Origin: Leucogyrophana mollusca
Taxonomy: Eukaryota > Basidiomycota > Agaricomycetes > Boletales
Assembly (NCBI GenBank): GCA_021014945.1
Contig: MU266423.1
Span: 33,951 to 97,950, forward strand
Direction: 5' to 3'
DNA length: 64,000 bases
Shown here: piece after piece, positions 12,602 to 26,727 of the stretch
Position numbering within the stretch: position 1 is the stretch's first letter
How the letters are laid out: every line of letters starts with the position of its first letter
Translations under genes and position numbers: made by a program
The notes under the pieces: generated by a model
The model's database searches: none
The model's input: the letters and a program-made list of their open reading frames with translations, nothing else
Told to the model about the DNA's origin: nothing

Positions 12602-15503
12602 GGCGTTCGTAGCTCAGCGCCGGGTGTCATTGGTGATGGTCGTGCGACTGACGATCCCGCAAGTTTTTAGAGAGATATAGGTTCCCTACCTAGGTTATGC
12701 GCAGCTAGACGTACTACTAGTAAGCGCAAAGTAAGTGCATGTTTAAATTCTTGCACTTCACTGGTCTAACTGAACTTTTATCTCCCATTTACGAAGCCCG
12801 TCAATGAGGGTGATCTTGTTCGGGAGAGCAAACACGACGAACGCTATCGAGCTTGGGAAGGCCCTTCTTGGACCAACGAGGAGCATATTAAGAGTGACCT
12901 CTATCGAGTAACTATCAGTTTCTTCCCCGAGCAATCCTTCATCCGGAAGTCGACGTCTATCTTTTCGGTAGTATTCGGTAGTCCTGATTGGCACTAGCAA
13001 TAGCGAGCCCGTTCCTTCAGTCAGTCGTCGAGTATGTTCGTGCGTCGGAGCATCAGACATGACGCCAGGTCTCACCCTCAAGGAGACATCAAGATTCTGG
13101 TTGATGGGTAAAGGCCAGTCTTTTAATTCCCGTCTACTTGAGTGTCAGTACTACCAGTGCGCAGTCTCAGCATCTATTTGATGGCTCACATCTGACCTCG
13201 TTCTATTAGTATATATTCTACAAACGGAAGTGACGCTGTGCTGTCACCGTATCCTCAATGATTGCACTGCCAATGATGTAGACTGAGGTTGCCCTCACAG
13301 CTCGAGTCCGAAGTTCGTCGCGGTAACTAGAAAACCCAACCGGCAAGCGCTCCAACCTGATTAACGCCCTATCGCGCCTATCTATTTCTCGGCGCTTCCC
13401 GGACTGAGATGCATATAATGTGCGTCCCTCATCGACTGCGACTCTCAATCCAGTTCCCAGATATCCAGTCATGCAGCGCCTTCTGTGGGGTTCTATCCTC
13501 TTAGCTGGTACCGCACTTGGTACCAGCGATAACGAAGCCGATTCTGTAGCCAGCTGTCGAGCACGCTCGTGGGTCAGAGCACCGGATATGATTCCAGGCA
13601 CCGTCCTCAAAGGCGACGTCCAGATTATGCTCGATGGAGATTGTGCAGAAGTCGAGAATTACTCACTTGGTTTGCGCCTCAAGGAGCGTATTTTCTTTAA
13701 GATACCGTGAGTGTTTCGTAAAGACTCTTCTATCTACGATATGGTTCTCACTCACTGTCTGAGTACAGGCAAGAAGGTGCCACAATTCCTGCCCGGCCGA
13801 CATCTGAGGCCTCTCAGGGATTCTGGAGCCAGCGTAATGAAGACATCTTCAGCCCAACTACCGATTGGGGGCTCTGGGGAATGGCAAGGAGCAAAGAAAC
13901 CAATAGCAGCGAATGGGAAGCTTATGAGGAGGCTGTCAGGAGCGAGGACATATGGTTCGTTCATGAAGAGGAGGCGGTAACATTCGAAATTAGATTTCCA
14001 CTAGAGACACCCCATGATGGTACGTTTTAAGTTCCGCTCGAGATAATGTCTTAATGGGTTCTCTCAAGTGTCGCAGTCAAGTGCGATCGTGTCAGAATTC
14101 GGTCTCCTGGTGCCAGATACCAATTATCCTCCTGCCATGGATCACGCCAAAAGCGGCACCCATCTCGGAGGGGATGAAGTGCGTTGCCATGGACTGTCAT
14201 TTCTTGCCCTTTTCTAATCGCTCCTTCAATAATAGATTGTTCAAGTTGAATCCGTCTATGAATATTTCACGGAGATCCATTTCGCGAATGGAACCCTGAA
14301 GGAAATCTCGGCCGGAATAACCGCGTTTCAACCTCTCTACCCTCCGGTCACCGAGAGAAAGTCGACAGTAATGCTGCAGCTGGAATCCGACCAGCACAGA
14401 CCAGCAGGAACACCGGATCCGCTACAGAGCAATTATACTGCCGAGATTACGTTCCCAGCTGGTCTACCATTTTTGCAAGGTGAGCTTGGGAGCGTCGATT
14501 TGAACGCCATGCCTTGGTTCTGAAATGTTGCTGCCACTTTCAGGTTCGAAGCAAAATCTAAGTGTCGTCCTTCATCGTTTGGGGTATAGCAACAGAACGG
14601 ACAGCCCCACGCACGTCTCTGTTCGCCATCAATTCCGTGCATTACCTCACTGGTCTAATCTCGTCTTTGATCCCGGGAATCGCACCTACCGAACTACCCA
14701 GACGAATCGTGTACTGTCGACGGCGCTGGATTTGGAACCCATCGTGCGCGACTATCAATATCTGAAAGATGACACCCCCTCGATTATCTTCCCGAAGCCA
14801 ACCCAGGTCGACTCTGATCAGCATAATGAAGCAGGCCACCTTGCCACAATGACATCGGAGCCAATCACACTTCCCTTCCATGTCGGCCGCGAGTCTATTC
14901 CCGACTTTGCCGCTCGCTATCAGAAGTTGTCTAGCGAGCTTTGTACTCATCTCACTGTTCCCAGGGCACCGGAGGAGCCCCTAGATCCCACCGATCCATT
15001 CAGCGAAGTACCCGTGGGCAAAGTCGATGACGAACAGTATGACTGGGTTCCGTGGGCAAAACCTGATAACTTAAGGCGTGGGCTTCGTATGCTCAGAGGT
15101 TGTGTCGATATCCCAGTGGTGCTTGAGACCCCATCTGCGGTAGCGGTAACACCACCTCATTACCTTTCCGCCGATGCACGCATGCCAATCTTTGTCGACT
15201 ATTCTACCATCCCCGACCTGCTCGCAGAAACACGGGAGGAGCGTAATCTTCGGGCTCCATTGGCGAGTCATCAAATCAAGGTGATTCCCAAGGGTGAAGA
15301 AGTGATTCTCAGATACTTCCCCGGACACCACTGGAGGTATCCGATATATGTCGGGGAAACATGGGTGAAGAAAGTTCTACCGCGATTGGAACGCGACTTG
15401 GAAGGAAAGGATACGCGTGGCAGCGCGTTTGTGGTGCAAGGTGAATGACCTTCGATGAAACCGTCGACTAAATCTCGAATATTTAATCTATTTACCGGAC
15501 CTT
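12602..15503 (+). repeat. Segmental duplication, copy A (2.9 kb)
   Basis: This block recurs in the same orientation at 54573-57524. Homology begins near ggcgt at 12602 and stops sharply after ccggacctt at 15503, 55 bases past the stop codon. Across the coding part the two copies run colinear with a constant 42,021-base offset after a single 4-base indel in the first intron. The upstream 900 bases are visibly more diverged and carry more indels. The block contains the secreted-protein gene and its promoter, so a complete transcription unit was copied. Confidence 0.92.
13471..15448 (+). CDS. Predicted secreted protein with arrestin-like N-terminal half (duplicate A)
   Basis: Five exons (13471-13706, 13769-14019, 14069-14178, 14236-14479, 14544-15448) give 581 residues. 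The N-terminus MQRLLWGSILLAGTALGTS looks like a cleavable signal peptide. Residues 40-250 alternate in the manner of arrestin-type beta-sandwiches: GTVLKGDVQIML, then AVTFEIRFPLETP, then VYEYFTEIHFANGTL. That fold call is my inference. The last 300 residues match nothing I know. Sequons such as NRT suggest glycosylation. An almost identical gene lies at 55496. The chosen acceptor at 14069 keeps FGLLVPDTNYPPAMDH in frame; an alternative acceptor 12 bases later reaches a stop. I cannot assign a function. Confidence 0.8.
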
Positions 15504-15811
15504 AGCACAAAATAACCTCTGTCAATTTAGTTAGGTACATAACCTGAAGTAAGCTTTCCTCCCAGTTCAACTCTTGAGCCTTTGAGACTTCGGGCTGTTT
15601 CTATTGGCGATCGTTACTGGTAAGGCAGACTGTTGTCTCGAAAGAGAGCAGCTGTTTACCTCGATCTTTCGTCGGGAGTGTGTACTGGCACTTGTATACG
15701 GTAGCCTTGACAGACACACGCTAATAGCGCCCCTTCGCCACAAGGTTGGTGACAACATTTCGTCTTCAGCTACCCCATATTGACGGTGAGCGTCCCGCTC
15801 GCAACTGAAAA
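15449..15811. other. Intergenic region, end of block A and BTB promoter
   Basis: The first 55 bases belong to the duplicated block. The rest precedes the BTB gene and shows no other feature. Confidence 0.4.
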
Positions 15812-16892
15812 ATGACAGAAGGATCAGCTATGTTCGCACCCGATCCCGATCTATATTTCTCAGACGGAAATATCATCCTTGCTGCTCCTACGTCGCTCGG
15901 TAAAGATGAGGTCGTCTTCCGCGTTCACAGATCTGTCCTTGCATCCCACTCTCCGGTGTTTGCAGACATGTTTTCGCCACCCCATCCACACCCGGACGTT
16001 AACGACACGTACGACGGGGAGGCTTTGGTGTGTCTTCACGACGATGCGACACATGTCAAGGATCTTTTACAAACTTTTTACCAGCCATTGTGAGCCCTCG
16101 GTGTCTTGGGTGGGGAAAACTAATGAGGGATCATGCAGTTCTCTGACGCTGACGCGATACGATCCTGACACGCCAGACAAAATCCGAGCCTGCCTACTCC
16201 TCGCAAAGAAATATCAGGTCCAGAGTCTCTACGATCACCTCGTCGCGCTTTTTCGAGCTGATTGGCCGGCGGATCTCAAGGAATGGGACGACCTTGAGGA
16301 GGAAGTGGCTTTTCGCCTGGACCAGGTCAACTCGGACTTTTCTGGTTTACGCGAAGCATGGGATGTGGATAATTCCTTCCCCGAGCCAGCGTCCGCCATT
16401 CAGCTAGCACATGATTTTGACATACCAGAAGTACTCCCAGCAGCCTACTACCACCTCTCTCGTCTCAAATTGACGCAAGATCGTGACGGCTGGCGTACTC
16501 AAAAAGGACAGCCGTTCTCGGAAATGACCAGCGAGGAGATTTTCATTCGGCTGAGGGCAGGAGAGCGCACCGCCCGGTGGTCTTTGGTAACGCTGCAGGA
16601 TCTCAGGCGCGTTATCCTTTGGAGAGAATCACTCCAAGACCAGATTCCGCGACTGGAGGAACGCTATCGTGGTGTAGTGTGCGGCAATGCTTGCGACGCA
16701 CAGCTTCGATTGGTTCTCCGGAAAATTCCAACGGGCACGAGTGACTTACTTGCGGAGCTAAAGGAGGCGTTTTCGGACGCAAAGCTCGCGCGTCGCGAGT
16801 TTTGTGCATCGTGCACCGCTGATATTGGCGAGAGGAACGAGATAGTGAGAGAGAACATCTGGAGTGAAATGAAGGCGTTCTTCCTGCTTTGA
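15812..16892 (+). CDS. BTB/POZ domain protein (copy 1)
   Basis: Two exons, 15812-16089 and 16139-16892, give 343 residues. The N-terminal BTB fold is recognisable from DPDLYFSDGNIILAA, then FRVHRSVLASHSPVFADMF and an HDDATHVKDLLQTFY helix; the intron lies just after it. BTB proteins dimerise and often serve as Cullin-3 adaptors, but no second domain names a partner. This N-terminal type, followed by about 230 residues of helical sequence and a C-terminal CxxC pair (FCASCTAD), is a greatly expanded basidiomycete family without an assigned role. The neighbour at 17204 is a tandem paralogue with the same intron position. Confidence 0.85.
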
Positions 16893-17203
16893 GGTAGTAC
16901 TCCATATACATCTTGAACCAGGCAGGCAGTTTGTACACAGCTGCGGCAGACAGTGCAGTTATTATATTCACTAGATTATCTACTTTATAACCACGTTGTG
17001 CAAGGATCCCAACATAGCAACTCCGACCTAAATTCAAGCACTTGCGATAATTCGGTTCTTTGAGTTATCTCTCAAATAGCTACGACACCAATTTTGCATG
17101 GCGAGCTCGCCCCGCGCAGATCCAGGCCAGTCGTAAATCGTCTCCAGTCCAACTCCTACAATTTTATGCGCTTGCTCCAGGCCGATACGTTGACGATCAC
17201 GAG
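16893..17203. other. Spacer between tandem BTB genes
   Basis: 310 bases holding the 3' end of copy 1 and the promoter of copy 2. No other feature is seen. Confidence 0.4.
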
Positions 17204-18137
17204 ATGCAGTCTGAGTCCGCCATTTTTGCGCGCGACCCCATTCTCTACTTTGCCGATGGAAACATCGTTCTGTCTGCCCTGACGTCGGAGAAGAAGGGAA
17301 CTCTCTTTCGTATCCACAAATCCGTGCTTTCTTTGCACTCGCCAGTTTTCGCCGACATGTTCGCCTTGCCCGAGCCTCCATCTGGCGTAAATGATGCGTA
17401 CGATGGGGTGCCATTAGTACATCTACACGATGACGCGATCCATGTCCGGGAACTTTTGCAAACCTTCTACCAACCAACGTAAATTCATTCTCGAGCTCCC
17501 ATTTCATGATAGTAATAACCAAGCTGATGCAATTTTGGACAGTTCATTGAATTTAGTGCGATACGACCCCAACACCCCGGACAAAATTAGAGGATGTTTA
17601 CTCCTCGCGAAGAAATATCAGATCAAGAGCCTCTACGACCACCTTGTCAAGCACTTTCGGGCTGATTGGCCACAGAGTCTCCAAGAGTGGGATGCCCTTG
17701 AGGAGGAGATCGGCCTTCGGTTAAACCAGTTCCAATTGGCCGACATCAATACCGAGTTCGACATCAACTACGTGGACGATGTCTTCCCCGAACCAGCGTC
17801 GGCAATACGTCTGGCGCGTGAGTTGGACATACCAGAAATACTCCCTGCGGCATTCTACCAACTGTCTCGCCTTGATGTCACGCATGATCGCGATCGGTGG
17901 GCCGATTATACCGGCTACGACGATTTCTATACCAGCCTCAGGGAAGGAGAGCGGAGTGCGCATTGGTCCTTGCTGACTTCTGAGGAACTTATACACGTAT
18001 TTTTGGGGAGGGAAGGGCTGCAACGGTTCGCGCAAAGCCTTCAGTGGAAGTTTAGACATGTGGCATGCACGAAATGTTGTTCAGGCCCTATCCAGGATTT
18101 TTTCGATTCATCCTCCGGAACGCCAACGACTTGCTGA
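17204..18137 (+). CDS. BTB/POZ domain protein (copy 2), 3' end frameshifted
   Basis: Exons 17204-17478 and 17543-18137. The BTB part (DPILYFADGNIVLSAL, IHKSVLSLHSPVFADMF) and middle region align with copy 1 throughout, with the same intron. The reading frame then breaks. After IQDFF it runs into SSSGTPTTC and a TGA at 18135, whereas copy 1 has LRLVLRK followed by a conserved tail. The expected residues (FILRNANDLLR) are readable in another frame between a run of six Ts at 18098-18103 and about 18138. The tail (CIDCQKVW, LVREDIW) resumes in the original frame and would stop at 18296. The simplest reading is two compensating indels, so this copy may be a recent pseudogene. A sequencing error in the T-run alone would not restore it. 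Confidence 0.7.
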
Positions 18138-18296
18138 GACCTCAAAGATCTTTTTCTCCCGGAGGGCTGTTCTTACGGAATTTGCATCGACTGCCAGAAA
18201 GTGTGGCGGTCGAAGAATAGGTTGGTGAGGGAGGATATCTGGAGGGACCTGCCCAAGTATTTCTTCATTGAACGGGGAGATACCGTACCCCAGTGA
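18138..18296 (+). pseudogene. Detached C-terminal tail of BTB copy 2
   Basis: After the in-frame TGA the same frame stays open to 18296 and encodes a recognisable counterpart of the C-terminus of copy 1 (DLKDLF, CIDCQ, RLVREDIWRDLPKYFF against ELKEAF, CASC, EIVRENIWSEMKAFF). It is cut off from translation by the stop at 18135-18137. Confidence 0.65.
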
Positions 18297-18515
18297 TCAA
18301 TCATGGCGATACTTAATGTCCACAATACAATACTTGCAGATAAGTGGAGGCAGAGTAACGCCGTCCTAATGTCGAGTCGGTGCCTTTCGGCTGAGAGCAA
18401 GCCGTGGGCATATACATATGTCGCGTGCAATCCTTGAAGTGCACACTCAAAAGACTTCAGACAGACGCAGTAAGAGTCTGCCACGTATTCTCTACTCTAG
18501 TGGACGCTGGACGAA

Positions 18516-21233
18516 ATGACGGAGCCAGGACTACGACAGAGGAAGAAAGACTCGTCGGAGACATCAGCTACTCCCAAAAATGTCACAGTATGGCGCTCTC
18601 CCATTAGCCGATGTGTTGCACATTGCTCATGGCTGTCCTTGCAGCATGCTGGCGGCGATAAAATTTCCTCACTAGGAAACCTGTATGTATGGGTCTTGCT
18701 CGGTGCGGGGTTGCTCATCTATCAAGTGAGTTGGTCATTTTTGAATATAACGATACATGGGAGCTGAACACGGCTCAGTTTCCTAACATTGCCAAGGCTC
18801 CTCTCAGGCTCTTCCTGGGTCAGTCAGGCAGGGACACGCACCTGCCAGGTGTACGCCCAAACAGTGTAAGTACATTCTCGGCGGACATACCGAAACGTGA
18901 TGCGGTAGTGGAAGCATTCAAGGTGCGTCTGGTCTTAACCTCTCCGCCTCTGCCCTCTTACAATTCACCACGCAGCATGCATGGCTAGCATATGGTGCAG
19001 CTCGTTCTTTAACACAACTGGTCGCACATACTGACGCGAACAGAGAGGGACGCGATGGGCGACGACGAATATCACCCTTTCAGCCATACTGGCTCGAACT
19101 TGACTGCGGCAGGCGGCATCGGCTATACTGTCGCAGACTCGATAGACACGATGTTAATCATGGGTCTTGATGATGAGTACCAGCGCGCTAGGACCTGGGT
19201 TGCGGAAAAACTTTCGTTTGATCGAGATGCAGAGTTCAACACCTTCGAGGTATGGGCCAACCTGAGCATATGGAATACTCACGTTTATGGTCTCGTCGAC
19301 AGACTACCATTCGTGTCATGGGCGGCCTGCTTGCAGCATATCACCTCTCAGATCAAGATCACCTCTTTCTTGAAAAGGCGCAGGAGCTGGCTGACCGCAT
19401 TCTCCCAACGTTCGAGACCGATTCAGGTCTTCCCCTTTCACTCGTTAATCTAGGACTGAAGGAAGGCGTACCTGACATGGACAATAATGGAATGGTGAGC
19501 ACAGCGGAAGTCGCAACGCTGCAACTCGAGTTCCGCTACCTCGCACACCTGACGGACGAGGATATATACTGGGAAAAGGCTGAGAGGGTACGTGGTCGCA
19601 TTTGACAGCTTGTCTTTTATTTGTCTCAATTGTCCCATTCACAGGTTATGGCTGTTCTCCGTGCTGCGCGCATGCCGCATGGCCTAGCGTCCATATTCCT
19701 GAGGTAAGGGCAGAGAGCCCTTTACGTTGCAGCTTCCATTCATCTGCCATTCGTGTAGCCCGAAGGAAGGGCGGTTTATGACAGCGTCTATCCGCTTAGG
19801 CTCCCGTGGGGATTCATATTACGAGTACCTCATGTGAGTTCCTTCCATCCGCTCGGAACATCGCAACTGAGACCACGTACAGAAAGCAATATCTCCAAAC
19901 TGTGAGCGTCTATTCAAATACGGCGTAAAACCACGTTGACAGTTGACCAGAACCAAACCGAAGATGTGTATCGTGAGGTATGCAAACCTCACCGCCCCTG
20001 AAATGTGATTTAATTACGGTCTTTTTAGATGTACGATGATGCCATGACTGGAATTCACAACTACCTTGTGCAAACCAGTATCTCCTCGAAACTGATCTAC
20101 ACTGCCGAGCTGAACCCCGAACGTACTGGCCAGGGAGAACTGTTCGTCTCATTACCCTGTCCCACTAGTCTGCATCTGAAGTCAGCTCGGTTTCAGCGGA
20201 TGGCGCTTGACACCAAAGCAGGACCACCTCGTTTGCTTCCTTGGCGGGTCACTCATGCTCGGCGCCACGACTTCCGGAGCTCTCTTGCACCCTGTGTCTG
20301 TTCCACCGCGCCTCGAAGAGCTTTCAGAGGTGGGGAAACGGGATTGGAAGACAGGAGTCGAACTTGTGAAGACATGCATGGCAACACACGAGACTGCTAC
20401 GTAAGTCTGCCTTCTCTGTCTGTGGCTCCATCAACGCCCTCGATACGGTCTTGTGGCTGACCGTTCCATTACAGCGGATTGTCGCCAGAAATTGTTCATT
20501 TTAGGATGCCAGGTGATGAAGTGGAGAACTACGCTGCGTCGAAGGGGAACATGCCCTCCGACTGGTACATCAAGGGTTCAAAGTATGTATTATCTGATGG
20601 GTGCACTTTCGTCACGCTGACCCTCCCAACAGACCAGGCCACCCGCCCTCTCTTGATGCCCGCTACATTCTTCGGTGCGCTCTTCTACAGCCTACGCTGT
20701 CCTATCACTGTTGACCGCCTTCTGGTTGCAGTCCTGAGACCGTAGAGTCTCTCTTCCTTGCGTTCCGCCTTACAGGTGATACACAGTACCGGGATCAAGG
20801 CTGGGCAATCTTCCAAGCCATTGAAAAGCACTGTCGCGTGGACAGCGGTGGATATGCTAGCGTCAAGAATGTAGATCAGGTCCCTGTCGAGCATGAGGAC
20901 AAGATGGAGACGTTCCTCATGGTGAGTAGCACTAACCGCTTTTCGAATCGCAAATTACTCATACAGGCTTTATCCGCGATGTACTGCAGAGCGAGACGTT
21001 GAAATACCTATATCTGCTGTTCGCAGATGCTAGCGTATTGCCCTTAAGTGGTGGGTGTCTCGTCTCGTCTCCAACTCGGTACCACCTGACCCCATGCTAT
21101 TCCCAGAGTACGTCTTCAATACAGAGGTATGTCTACCTTGCCTTTTACCCCATGTTAGTAAGAGCTCAATCTCCATGCGAAGGCTCATCCGTTCCCCGTG
21201 TTTAACCCGTCCTTCCGGACGGGATTCTCGTAA
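18516..21233 (+). CDS. GH47 alpha-1,2-mannosidase (ER/Golgi type)
   Basis: Seventeen exons chain without a break into 610 residues; several exons are only 19-27 bases. The enzyme trims alpha-1,2-linked mannose from N-glycans in the ER or Golgi. The N-terminus is cytosolic and basic (RQRKKD), followed by one hydrophobic anchor (LYVWVLLGAGLLIYQ), the type II layout of this family. Family landmarks in order: RDAVVEAFKHAW, ERDAMGDDEYHPFS, GGIGYTVADSIDTM, GLLAAYHLS, YREMYDDAM, WRLTPKQDHLVCFLGG, RPETVESLF, EHEDKMETF and the closing FNTEAHPFP, whose Thr is the known calcium ligand. The acceptor at 19951 was chosen because it restores NQTEDVYREMYDD. The donor at 20142 (GTTCGT) is weak. Confidence 0.95.
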
Positions 21234-21653
21234 GAGGCTTGTGCAGTGCATATTCTATTGTAGCAGCTAGATTGCATTGATGTATACTACAGATGCTCTC
21301 GATATCTATTGACTTGCTCTGCCTTCTCTCATTCGTGTCCCCGCGAGAACTGCAGCTTGAAAAGAATACCGTGGAAGCACAACAACAAACTCTCCTTGAC
21401 AATTACACTACTAGTACATCAAAAAATCTGGCACTAAATGATAATCACTCGAACGCTGGGTAAAGGACAGTCGCGAGGTATGAGATATGGTTTAAAGTAG
21501 TTGTCTAAGCTGTAGATGTCGGACCCAACGAAGAGTGCAATATTAGTCCACACAGAAAGCCAAAGATAAAGGAGCCATGAGGTATGTGTATGGTTAAATC
21601 TTTATAAAGAGGAGCAAATACCAACCACGAAGGACACAACAAGCGTTCTCCAG
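21234..21653. other. Intergenic region between convergent 3' ends
   Basis: 420 bases between the mannosidase stop and the stop of the gene at 21654. AT-rich and consistent with two 3' UTRs. No ORF is supported. Confidence 0.4.
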
Positions 21654-22292
21654 CTACATGGCACCGGTAGTGGCTGCCTGCGCGTAGGACATCCCCCTCC
21701 AAGCAGGTTGCTCGGCGGTGAGAGACACGTATTCCCAAGGTTCGTCCAACTCAACATCATACCCAAACTCATCCAGAGCTATAACGGAACGCACGCGTGG
21801 GACGACCTCGAACTCGGAGTCTAGGAATATATCATAGTGTGAGTAAGTCTGCCCATCGGTGAAACACCCTGAGTAGTTACCTCGTCCCTTTGGTGCCTTA
21901 CGAGGCCTCAACGAGATCAAATCGGCGAGCTTCACTTCAGTGGCGCGAACCTCTGTGCCTCCCCTTGGCAGGGACGGCGCTGCTCGGACAGAGTGTCCGT
22001 AGAGCTGTATATCGCCCTCGGGCTCTCCACCGTCCCACACTTCCATCCCAAACCTACGGGTGGTGCGAGAATTCTGGCGACCGCCGCCGCCGTAGGTCCC
22101 GCCTACAGCCTTCCACGCTGCGACCCTCTCCTTGCGCTCCTTCGCCTGCGCGTGCTCCCGCCTCTCCTTCACGCGGTGCCGCGCGTGCTCGTGGGCCCGT
22201 ACTTCTTTCGCTGGTATATCGCCGGTAGGGACAGATGGTATGGGGGCCTCAGTCTGAGGAGAAGATTTCGGAGGTGATGTGATGGTAGGCAT
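21654..22292 (-). CDS. Conserved-looking hypothetical protein
   Basis: A single open frame of 212 residues from the first ATG at 22292. The frame stays open upstream to about 22403 but without an ATG, so an upstream exon is possible. Residues 30-60 are highly charged (EHARHRVKERREHAQAK) and likely helical. A Gly/Arg-rich linker follows, then a compact C-terminal part with YSHYDIFLDSEFEVVPR and a terminal YVSL motif. I recognise no family. The sense frame is favoured because codon use is regular and the region between two stops is much longer than chance. It is convergent with the mannosidase gene. Confidence 0.55.
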   Translation of the reverse strand: MPTITSPPKSSPQTEAPIPSVPTGDIPAKEVRAHEHARHRVKERREHAQAKERKERVAAWKAVGGTYGGGGRQNSRTTRRFGMEVWDGGEPEGDIQLYGHSVRAAPSLPRGGTEVRATEVKLADLISLRPRKAPKGRGNYSGCFTDGQTYSHYDIFLDSEFEVVPRVRSVIALDEFGYDVELDEPWEYVSLTAEQPAWRGMSYAQAATTGAM

Positions 22293-22697
22293 GAAGAGAC
22301 TCAAAGGACGAGACAATAGCTTATATAGCTGACTCGAAGCGGTGCGGCCGGAAGCGCGGGGAATCCGAGGGAGTACTGGTTTGGTCAAGAAGGGAAGCGC
22401 CAAAGCTGGGCTGACGAGCCGGACGCAAACAAGGGGAAAAGATTAGCAACAAGGGACCTATCTGAGTCAGTCATTTTAAGTCAACGGCGGTGACACTGGA
22501 CAGGAAAGGACAGGAAAGGACCCAGCACCGCATAAAGATAGTGCAAAACAGGAAGTGACGTCGGATCACGTGATGGATTGTCCTATCGCCTCCAACGTTT
22601 CAGGGCGATCCTCCGCAACGTTCCGAGCTTTCTGGATTAGAAACACTGTTAAGTTAAGTACAAAGGCACGTAAATAGCACCAAGACCAGCGAACGTG
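22293..22697. other. Intergenic region with a short tandem repeat
   Basis: Includes three direct units of ggacaggaaa near 22499-22522. It holds the promoter of the hypothetical gene and the 3' end of the DUF6533 gene. No other feature is seen. Confidence 0.4.
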
Positions 22698-24329
22698 TCA
22701 GGCCTCCATGCTTGCCGGATGGTCTCGAGCGAATTCCATATCAGTCATCGGGATTGAATTCGAGTCGATAGTCCCCGACGAGGCCCTGGTCTGTCGCCAT
22801 AGATAGAGATGCATTCGTGTCACTAATATCGCATGGATTGCAGTTTGTAGCCTGACATAAATTCATTCAGAGGTCAGCGATACAAATGATCTCGAAGTGT
22901 TCCATACTCTGAACTTGAGATTATAACGCTGTAAGGGCTCTGTCCCCCATCAGCACGTCAGTAAATTGGGGTATGTCATGAAAATAAGGTCGTACCCACC
23001 TGCAACAGAACGAGGCATAGAATATTGGCCACAGAAAACACTACATCGCAATTTATCAAACACAGACCCCACTTTGGAAGGAGTGGAATTCACCAAACCC
23101 GCATCCAAAATAAAACACGTTGTGCTGGACAAGGATTTTGACCAAACGGTTGCTTGCACGACGATATTGTCGGACGACTTGGAATAAAGTGAAAGATATG
23201 ACCTCTAGCCCGAACGCTTCAGTAATGAGGGGGTTAAGCAGACAGCAAATTCGACTGCACCAAGTTCGAATACCAGTAGCAGGAGGTAGGCAATAAACAA
23301 GACATTGTCCTGACCTGTTCGATAGCAGCCCGTGATGACTGGTACAGGAGGTACGGTGACTAAGGCAACGATGAAAGTCAGCGAGAGAAGAATAGTCATT
23401 CGGGACGCTCACACTTGATGGATGATTGGTACGTAAATAATACGACTATGACTGCAACAACAAGCACCTATTGAGGGGACGGATAAGTCAGATATATGCG
23501 CAGGGATTCAGTACTTACAACAAGGCTGCACGACAGTACCAGCAACACTTTTCGGTTACGAGCCCATAGAGCGTATGCTCGAAGAAAGAATATACCTGAA
23601 AATGGTTATGCTTAGCGTAGAGCTTACCCAAGAAGGATCGATGGGGTGTACATTCGGAACAGACTAACGACACCCCACTCAGGCCTATGGTGCCATTGGC
23701 GCATGGTTAATCTGGGTTCGAGCACGAGGAAATTCAACTCACATGCCCCTGCTTCATAGAGTGGGTGACACATCTGCGTGTCCATCAATAGCTGAACGAC
23801 AGGTCGCGGAGTAAACTCACCTCCGGGTTCAAGTTGGCCTTCAAGGATTCTGTAACGAGGTCACGCGAGCTCTTTCAGGTTTTTTTTTGAGACTCACGAT
23901 ATAGGTTCATTCCTATAAGGAAAAAGGGCACGTAGCGGGCAAGACAATAGAGGACTTTGACTTTCCCCCATTTCGTATTACCGAGGAATGCAATCTTCGT
24001 TTCAGGTTTGAGAACAATGCTTCGAACGGTCCGAGAGCCTACTTACTTCGTCCCCGAGCTGGAGCATATAATCGAGAGTCTAAGAACAACAATTAGATAC
24101 CAATTGCGCCGTAAATCACAATACACCTACCCAAGCTGCGGCGACGGACACTTCATGTGAATTGTGAGAAGTGAACGGTGGTTCGATGAAAACGATGCTA
24201 TTACCATAAACATACTGAGCATAACTGAGCATTCGATTAAGTAGTCTTCGAAGTGCGAGCGAGACTCACGTTGATTTTGCGGAGGTCAGTAGCAGCAGCT
24301 AGGTCAGAAGGGTCGTAAAGCGAACTCAT
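22698..24329 (-). CDS. DUF6533-type multi-spanning membrane protein
   Basis: A gene of about nine short exons that gene-finders often miss. Exon 1 is 24329-24270 (MSSLYDPSDLAAATDLRKIN). Later exons carry LDYMLQLGDE, then KVLYCLARYVPFF, then FLRAYALWARNRKVLLVL, two hydrophobic segments around 23400 and 23300 (VLVVAVIVVLFTY, NVLFIAYLLLLVFELG), then VVRQYRRASNRLVKIL, and a last exon with HAILVTRMHLYLW ending at 22698. This order and these motifs are diagnostic of the basidiomycete DUF6533 family, a seven-helix-like group of unknown function. Exon 2 and the borders around 22950 are uncertain. Membrane location is predicted; ligand and role are unknown. Confidence 0.75.
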
Positions 24330-24993
24330 TGCTGCGTCGACCACCCGCTAGTTCGCATAATTATATGCGCTATCATTCTGAACCAAAGTTAGCCAGGGTT
24401 TAGACACCATGATGCAAAGAACACCGTACTTTTAGATCCAATCCACGATCCCAGGAGGCGCTCGGGGCCGCTCCGCGCGTTGGGTTATCCCATCGCCGGT
24501 TTGCCGTGGTCATATACTGGTCCGTGTCTCCCGCAGAATTGAGCTGGGTGGTTGCTGCGCAACTCTGGGCTGGGGATCCGGGACGCGGAGGACGCGACGA
24601 GCCGCTGTGGTGGAGGTGCGTGTTCGCGGCCATGGCCGCCAGATCAACAAACTCGACAGCGCGGGGAGAAAAGTTGCGATAAGGCTCACTTAGCCAAGGT
24701 CACTGGAAAAGATGTTCTACATTATTCTTGGGCCTTGGGAAACGCTCGAACGCGTCTGTGTCTTCGTCACGACACATTGCGGAGCCTGGTTATCAGTGTT
24801 TGTTGCAATTGCAGACACAGCTGCAGCGCCAATCAGCGCTCGAGTCTGCCACGATTCCCACAGCTTTCCCACAGCTTCCCACACAATGGCAAATGGTACA
24901 AAACTACAGGTTTATTGCGACGTCTACGGGTTTATATGGATCGTACAACTGCGGTTGCTGTATCTATCTGCTTCATTGACACTGGTCTGGGCT
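24330..24993. other. Intergenic region between DUF6533 gene and enolase
   Basis: About 660 bases: promoter of the DUF6533 gene and the enolase 3' UTR. Plus-strand ORFs of 80-177 codons overlap here but carry no domain and run antisense into enolase, so I do not accept them. Confidence 0.45.
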
Positions 24994-26727
<1,734 letters not shown>

